Source of the DNA: CAWBNS01 sp964445105
GTDB taxonomy: Bacteria > Chlamydiota > Chlamydiia > Chlamydiales > JAJFMA01
Length of the DNA stretch: 47,064 nt
Reading direction: 5' to 3'
NCBI GenBank assembly: GCA_964445105.1
Contig: CAYUJS010000008.1
Coordinates: forward strand, 1 to 47,064
Shown here: positions 42,597 to 47,064 of the stretch, in pieces
Position numbering within the stretch: the stretch's first letter is position 1
Layout: each line of letters opens with the position of its first letter
The notes under the pieces: model-generated
What the model was told of the DNA's origin: nothing
Seen by the model: the letters and a program-made list of their open reading frames with translations, nothing else
Databases searched by the model: none
Made by a program: the position numbers and the translations under genes

Positions 42597-43393
42597 GGTA
42601 TACTCCTCGTTTTAATCAGGTAATGCCTAAACCTAACTCTCTAAACCAGACGCTGCGTAAAAGACGCCCCCGCCTGCTCATAACAGTGTAACACATCAAC
42701 GGCGGTAAAGCCACCATTTTTCCAGCGCTCTCTCTCGCTGCTCAGGCGGCTCATAAATATTTTTTCACGAGCGCTCCAAACGGCGATTAAGCCGATAGAG
42801 AGAACAAGGCCGCTCTCGGCCAGCGCACCTATCGCTTAGACAGCGCTGACCCACGACGTGCATAACCACTAAAAGCGGTTCAGTCCGATAACGTTCAGCT
42901 AAAGCATGGGCAAAATTGAGAACAAAAAGGGCCACATCATGGGTGCGCCGGCCTGACTTTGCAACATAGTAATTTTTAGTTGATTCTCTGCTGCCCAGCC
43001 AGCCCATTTGTCAGGGGACAAACCTGATAAGAGCTGCTTATGCACCGGCAGCTTGTTCCAGAGCGCAGAAAAAAGGATCTCCAGCTGGAGTTGGGTTGCG
43101 CCATCTGACGACTAGACAGCTCTGTTTCTTCAAATTATCGCCCCATATGGAGAGCAGCGAGGGATTCGGTCCCACGATCAAGACCCCGTCTTACTAGTAT
43201 TTTTCCCTTTTATTGGGGATCTCTGTCGACGCAAGCCCTCAGCAGTCTGAATCTTGGGCGCTTGGCGGATATCTCGGTTTTGTTGCGTTTTTCCGTTATT
43301 GGGTGGTGGCGCTTTTTTTTCCATAAAATACCTCTTGCGAATTGGGTTTTCTTATGGAAAGGAGCAACTTTAATGCCAAATGCCGTCGCTGGG
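42597..43393. other. gap without a recognisable gene
   Basis: The minus strand has an 80-codon open frame (43007-42765: HDVALFVLNFAHALAERYRT) and, upstream in another frame, a piece with coding character (TQLQLEILFSALWNKLPVHK) ended by shifts and stops. Both look like debris of a lost gene, possibly mobile, but I cannot name a family. A T-rich stretch (43313-43320) precedes the RNase Y stop. Confidence 0.3.
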
Positions 43394-44947
43394 CTAAACA
43401 GCGTACTCTACAGCGCGTTTTTCTCTGAGGAGGGTGACTTTGATTCTGCCAGGATAAGAAAGCTCTTTTTGGATGCGCTGGGCAATGTCCCGCGCCAGGT
43501 TCACGAGCTGGTCGTCGTCGACGATGTCAGGGAGGACAGTAATTTGCACTTCACGCCCAGCCTGGATGACGAAGGCGCGTTCCACCCCACGAAAGCTATG
43601 AACGATTTCTTCTAATCGTTTTAGGCGCTTCATGTATTCGCCAAGGGCTTCAACGCGTGCTCCCGGACGCGAAGCGCTAATCGTATCAGCGCCGATGCAA
43701 AGGAGAGCTTCTACGCTGCTTGGCTCCATTTCATAATGGTGTGCGCCGATACCATTGGCCACAGCCGCACTCTCGCCGCATTTAAGAGCAAGATCATGTC
43801 CCACAATGGCATGTGGGCCTTCTATCTCTTGGCTAACGGCTTTACCAACATCGTGTAGCAGGCCGATGCGGCGGGCAAGCTGCTCGTCCAGATGCAGTTC
43901 TGCGGCCATAACGCCCATCAGGCTAGAGACTTCGAGAGAATGATCGAGAACGTTCTGTCCGAAACTAAAGCGGAACTTTAACTTGCCTAACAGTGTAACG
44001 AGCTCGGGGTGCAGATTACCTGCCCCTGCCCGAAAGGCAGCATCCTCGCCATACTGTTTAATGCGGCGCTCCATCTCTTGGGTGGCCTTCTCGACGGCCT
44101 CCTCAATACGCGTGGGATGGATGCGACCGTCTTGAATGAGTTCTTGAAGGGCTATTTTTGCGATCTGTTTACGAACCGGGTCAAAGCAAGAGATGAGGAT
44201 AACACCCGGAGTGTCATCGATCACAAAATCACAGCCGGTGGCCCTTTCAAGAGCGCGAATATTGCGCCCTTCGCGGCCTATAATACGGCCTTTGATATCG
44301 TCCCCGTGGATGGTTACCGTCGCGATAGAAGCTTCAGAGGTACATGTGGAGGCTAGCCTATTGATCGCAGTGGCAATGACGGTGGAAGCGAGGCGCTGGA
44401 CTTCTTCTTTGGCATCGGCTTGGGCACGACGCGTAATATTTGCCGCGTCGGTTTTTACCTGTGTGGAGATGCGGGTGATGAGCTGCTCACGGGCTTCGTT
44501 TACGGTGAGGCCGGCTGTTTTTTGTAGATCGTTGAGCAACTGAACATGAAGCTCGGCAATCGTGTTTTTTTCTTGTTCGAGCTGGCTCCTGCGGCCTCTA
44601 ATGACTGCTTCGCGCTTTTCGATGTCGCTGAGTTTTTTTTCGACGAGGTTCATTCTCCGCTCGAGCTTATCTTCGCGCTCTTTGAGGCGATCTTCTTCTT
44701 TGGCGAGCTTACGTCGCACCGACTGACCCAACTCCTCCCATTCGCGACGTTTTTCCAGCTCTTTGTGCTTGAGAGACAACTCGTGTTTTTTCTGGTTGGC
44801 CTCGGCCTCGAGCTCTGCTTTCGTGAGGATCGTCTCCGCAAGGTTTTCGAGAGTGCCGGTACGGAGCCGAAAATAAAGCCAAGAGATGCCAACGCCCGCA
44901 AGAAAGGCGCAAAAGCAGAAGAGTAGCAGCAAAATGAGGTTTTCCAT
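43394..44947 (-). CDS. rny: ribonuclease Y
   Basis: 517 residues from ATG 44947; the frame is open to 44983. The N-terminal membrane helix is LILLLLFCFCAFLAGVGISW, followed by a long charged coiled coil (residues about 40-200, EELGQSVRRKLAKEEDRLKE), a KH domain (IKGRIIGREGRNIRALERAT, with GRIIGREGRN) and an HD phosphohydrolase domain (NVLDHSLEVSSLMGVMAAEL and RIGLLHDVGKAVSQEIEGPH, HD pair present). The C-terminal EYMKRLKRLEEIVHSFRGVE and AFVIQAGREVQITVLP are family signatures. It initiates mRNA decay at the membrane. It is the last gene of the minus-strand operon from the small basic protein. Confidence 0.95.
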   Translation of the reverse strand: MENLILLLLFCFCAFLAGVGISWLYFRLRTGTLENLAETILTKAELEAEANQKKHELSLKHKELEKRREWEELGQSVRRKLAKEEDRLKEREDKLERRMNLVEKKLSDIEKREAVIRGRRSQLEQEKNTIAELHVQLLNDLQKTAGLTVNEAREQLITRISTQVKTDAANITRRAQADAKEEVQRLASTVIATAINRLASTCTSEASIATVTIHGDDIKGRIIGREGRNIRALERATGCDFVIDDTPGVILISCFDPVRKQIAKIALQELIQDGRIHPTRIEEAVEKATQEMERRIKQYGEDAAFRAGAGNLHPELVTLLGKLKFRFSFGQNVLDHSLEVSSLMGVMAAELHLDEQLARRIGLLHDVGKAVSQEIEGPHAIVGHDLALKCGESAAVANGIGAHHYEMEPSSVEALLCIGADTISASRPGARVEALGEYMKRLKRLEEIVHSFRGVERAFVIQAGREVQITVLPDIVDDDQLVNLARDIAQRIQKELSYPGRIKVTLLREKRAVEYAV

Positions 44948-45011
44948 GGGCCGAATATAAGGGGTTGCAGATGAAAAAGGCAAGACGACGCACTTATCGC
45001 CAGCAACCGTC

Positions 45012-46310
45012 CTAAAAACGACTAGGCCTGATCCAAACTTTTTCTACCATTCGATCGTTTGAGGAGAGGACTTCTAGTTCAAATAGATTGCGATGAATGA
45101 CAAAGCCTTTGGGTGGAATAGACCCTGCACAGTGAAAGATAAATCCAGCCACCGTATCGTAATCCCCTTCCTGAGGAATCTGTATGCCTATTTTTTCTTC
45201 GATATCAAGAAGATTCATCTGTGCGTCGACTACCCAACCGCCTTCCGGAGTGACTACGAATTCCGCTTCTTCCTCTTCGTCATACTCGTCGGAAATATCT
45301 CCCACAATCTGTTCTAGGATATCTTCAATGGTGATGATTCCTTCAGTGCCGCCATACTCATCCACGACAATAGCCAGGTGAGACTGCTTCTGACGGAACT
45401 CCTGAAGGAGTTGGGACAGTTTTTTTGTCTCTGGGGTGTAAAGGGGCGCTTTCAACAGCCCCTGGATGGAACAATCCAGTACGGCACTGTCGCCAGTCGC
45501 TTCAAATTCCATGTATTTTTTTATGAGGTCTTTGTAGAGCAGGATCCCCCGCACGTCATCGATGTTCTCCTCAAATACGGGGATACGACTATACCCTTCA
45601 GCATCTAGGCGTCGCGAGGCCTCGCGGATCGTCGTGGAGGCAGGCAAAGCAAATACGTCCACTCGCGGCACCATTACCTCTCGGGCAATACGACTGCGGA
45701 AATCCACTACCGATTCGATAAGCTCTTTATCCCGCGCTTCAAGGCCTGTTTCTACGTTCATATCCTGGATGAGTTCCAAAATTTCGCGCCCGGCCTGGTT
45801 GGAGGGCATATCAAAAGGTTCTAGTTGAGAAATAGAGAACCAGAGACGACAAACATGAAAAAGAGGAATACTGATAGGGGAGGCGGCTAGAAGAAGCACG
45901 GAGGTAGCAGGTGCGACAATGCGCATGACAAAGCGCGGATAACGTACGCCAAGCACCCGGGGCAGGTAATCTCCGAGCAGAAAGGAGCCAACGTATAGCG
46001 CAATTAGTTGTACTAAAATTGCCAAGCTGCCAGCGTTGGAAGATGGCAACCAGGTCATAGCGCTGGCGGCAAAGAGAAAGCGGAACAGATTTAGTGTGCA
46101 CATCGCACAGAAATGCGTCCCCTCAAATGCGTGCTTGCTAAAAGCAAAGCTTGTAATCGGGCGAAAAAAAAGCAAGCGCTCGAGACCGATAGGAGCCTTC
46201 TCGTCGCGCAGCGGCAACCCGATGCGCTTCATTGCCTGCAGCAGGCAAGAGAGTAAAAATAGTCCTAACAATAGAAAAAACCCAGAAAGGGTTACTAGGG
46301 TGACTGACAA
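45012..46310 (-). CDS. CBS-domain membrane protein, CorC/HlyC (CNNM) family
   Basis: 432 residues. An N-terminal DUF21-like membrane region has four hydrophobic segments (LVTLSGFFLLLGLFLLSCLL and LAILVQLIALYVGSFLLGDY among them). Two CBS domains follow (VMVPRVDVFALPASTTIREA, GYSRIPVFEENIDDVRGILL and LSQLLQEFRQKQSHLAIVVD), then EYGGTEGIITIEDILEQIVG, the family hallmark, and a C-terminal transporter-associated domain (YDTVAGFIFHCAGSIPPKGF). Members are linked to Mg2+/Co2+ efflux; older annotations call them hemolysins. It follows ybeY, as in Chlamydia (CT422-CT423). Confidence 0.9.
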   Translation of the reverse strand: MSVTLVTLSGFFLLLGLFLLSCLLQAMKRIGLPLRDEKAPIGLERLLFFRPITSFAFSKHAFEGTHFCAMCTLNLFRFLFAASAMTWLPSSNAGSLAILVQLIALYVGSFLLGDYLPRVLGVRYPRFVMRIVAPATSVLLLAASPISIPLFHVCRLWFSISQLEPFDMPSNQAGREILELIQDMNVETGLEARDKELIESVVDFRSRIAREVMVPRVDVFALPASTTIREASRRLDAEGYSRIPVFEENIDDVRGILLYKDLIKKYMEFEATGDSAVLDCSIQGLLKAPLYTPETKKLSQLLQEFRQKQSHLAIVVDEYGGTEGIITIEDILEQIVGDISDEYDEEEEAEFVVTPEGGWVVDAQMNLLDIEEKIGIQIPQEGDYDTVAGFIFHCAGSIPPKGFVIHRNLFELEVLSSNDRMVEKVWIRPSRF

Positions 46311-46338
46311 GCCGCCTCCATATCTGTGTGGCTAGGTT

Positions 46339-46797
46339 TCATAATTCCGCAGGAATTAGGCTCAAACCGTTTTTTTTGAGCTCGGCCAGATGACGCGCTT
46401 CGGCTTGACGCATTTCTTTAGTGAGTAGGTCCGTGACGTCATCATATCCCATCAAGTGCAGTAAACCATGCACAACGTAAAGCATCACTTCATCATGAAC
46501 GTTGGTATTCTGCAAGCGCGCGTACAGAATTGCCGCCTGAGGACATACGAACACATCTCCGAGGTTTTTATAACCCGGGGTGTCACCAGATTCCAGGGGG
46601 AAGGAGATGCAGTCAGTAGGGCTGGGATCACCGAAATACACGCTGTGTAGATCGCAGATGGTGGGCTCGTCGACAAAATGGACGGAAACCTCGTCGCACA
46701 CATGCCCCTCGAATTCGATCACATGCTTCACGACAGCAGAAACGGCGCCCGCGGAAAGCAAAAGCGCCGTTTGTTCATCGATAATATCGATGTGCAT
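46339..46797 (-). CDS. ybeY: endoribonuclease YbeY (rRNA maturation factor)
   Basis: 152 residues. The core motif is VVHGLLHLMGYDDVTD; the family normally has HGxLHLxGYDH with three zinc-binding histidines, and here the third position is Asp. The preceding GDPSPTDCISFPLESGD matches the usual TDVLSFP block (T-D-C-I-S-F-P), and LGDVFVCPQAA matches the LGDIxIC block. YbeY acts in 16S rRNA 3' end maturation and ribosome quality control. It shares one base with the stop codon of the upstream 51-residue gene, so they are likely co-translated. Confidence 0.92.
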   Translation of the reverse strand: MHIDIIDEQTALLLSAGAVSAVVKHVIEFEGHVCDEVSVHFVDEPTICDLHSVYFGDPSPTDCISFPLESGDTPGYKNLGDVFVCPQAAILYARLQNTNVHDEVMLYVVHGLLHLMGYDDVTDLLTKEMRQAEARHLAELKKNGLSLIPAEL

Positions 46798-46952
46798 TAC
46801 TTGACAGGTGTCTTAGGCAGGCCTGTAACACGTTGACGATCAGGCTGCCAGCGGCCCAGCTTCTTGAGCACGTCTACGCGCTCAAATCGCTTTAGCACAT
46901 TGCGCTTAGCGCCTGTCTTTGTGGATTTTCCAAAACTTGGGTGCCGTGACAT
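46797..46952 (-). CDS. small basic protein (Chlamydiae/Verrucomicrobia family)
   Basis: 51 residues: MSRHPSFGKSTKTGAKRNVL then KRFERVDVLKKLGRWQPDRQ and RVTGLPKTPVK. This matches what I recall as the short basic protein family conserved in Chlamydiae and Verrucomicrobia (TIGR04137), with the invariant MSxHxSL-like start and FERxxxLKxxGRW. GAGGGA stands six bases before the ATG. Its TAA stop overlaps the ybeY start by one base. The high Lys/Arg content suggests a ribosome or RNA partner; the function is not known. Confidence 0.75.
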   Translation of the reverse strand: MSRHPSFGKSTKTGAKRNVLKRFERVDVLKKLGRWQPDRQRVTGLPKTPVK

Positions 46953-46959
46953 GTTTCCC

Positions 46960-47064
46960 TCAATACGATCTGTTTACTTTTCCCACAAACATAGACTTAG
47001 CTGTCTCGCCTTCAACAGCATTCGTATGCTCTTTGAAGCCGTTCGGCAACGCATCTTTCAAAGG
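46960..47064 (-). CDS. unknown protein, C-terminal end only
   Basis: The minus strand is open from the window edge to a TGA at 46960-46962, encoding 34 residues that end in GETAKSMFVGKVNRSY. The stop lies seven bases before the ATG of the small basic protein, which supports a real upstream gene in the same operon. I do not recognise it; the rest is outside the window. Confidence 0.45.
   Translation of the reverse strand, partial: PLKDALPNGFKEHTNAVEGETAKSMFVGKVNRSY

Noticed and set aside
42765..43007. Transposase fragment
   Set aside because: Considered because of its position in a gene-poor gap, but no transposase motif could be named.
44009..44926. Plus-strand frames of 115-126 codons
   Set aside because: They are antisense shadows of the RNase Y coiled coil and KH domain.

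Overview
The window looks like a chromosomal segment of an environmental (Parachlamydiales-type) member of the Chlamydiae. This rests on gene neighbourhoods recalled from chlamydial genomes, not on a search: rsmH-ftsL-ftsI-murE-amidase, glmM-glmS-tyrP-type permease, holA next to rsmI, uppS-cdsA-cmk, and a 51-residue basic protein followed by ybeY and a CBS/CorC membrane protein. MurE carries the DNPR motif of meso-diaminopimelate-adding enzymes. The genome encodes cytochrome c assembly and the oxidative pentose phosphate pathway, and it carries large LRR/ankyrin and membrane-anchored proteins typical of intracellular bacteria that manipulate a eukaryotic host.

Layout. 1-1800 is a graveyard of insertion sequences (IS3, a DDE transposase of the RWKIENETF type, IS66). 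1860-7901 (minus) is a giant 2013-residue protein with two related kinase-like segments, ankyrin repeats between them, and about 21 cysteine-type leucine-rich repeats. 7902-8880 is a long intergenic region with a promoter-like site, a hairpin and an inverted repeat. 8881-14378 is the cell-wall/division cluster (rsmH, ftsL, ftsI, an unannotated 44-residue membrane peptide, murE, a lipoprotein amidase), followed by tRNA-Arg(CCU). 14597-18269 holds a small basic protein, glmM and glmS (UDP-GlcNAc supply for peptidoglycan and LPS). 18270-19500 has an unknown membrane protein, a decayed second copy of part of it and a perfect 17-bp hairpin. 20029-24828 is a plus-strand run: aromatic amino acid permease, ccsA, a coiled-coil/acidic protein, hemW and a formyltransferase. 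24825-30375 (minus) has rsmI, holA, a frameshifted SWIM zinc-finger protein with a histone-like tail, and a SNF2 helicase. gnd and cmk converge at 32.1 kb. A second, nearly identical IS3 relic and an AAA-ATPase relic separate cmk from cdsA-uppS-lepA.

38.4-42.6 kb is the most unusual part. A 657-residue protein has a LanM-like (DUF4135-type, lantibiotic dehydratase/lipid-kinase-like) catalytic core with its key residues intact, no visible cyclase domain and an N-terminal membrane hairpin. It is surrounded by three copies, in different states of decay, of a small unknown protein family. The window ends with a minus-strand operon: an unknown partial gene, the small basic protein, ybeY, a CBS/CorC protein and RNase Y.

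All function calls come from reading translated sequence by eye; no database search was run.
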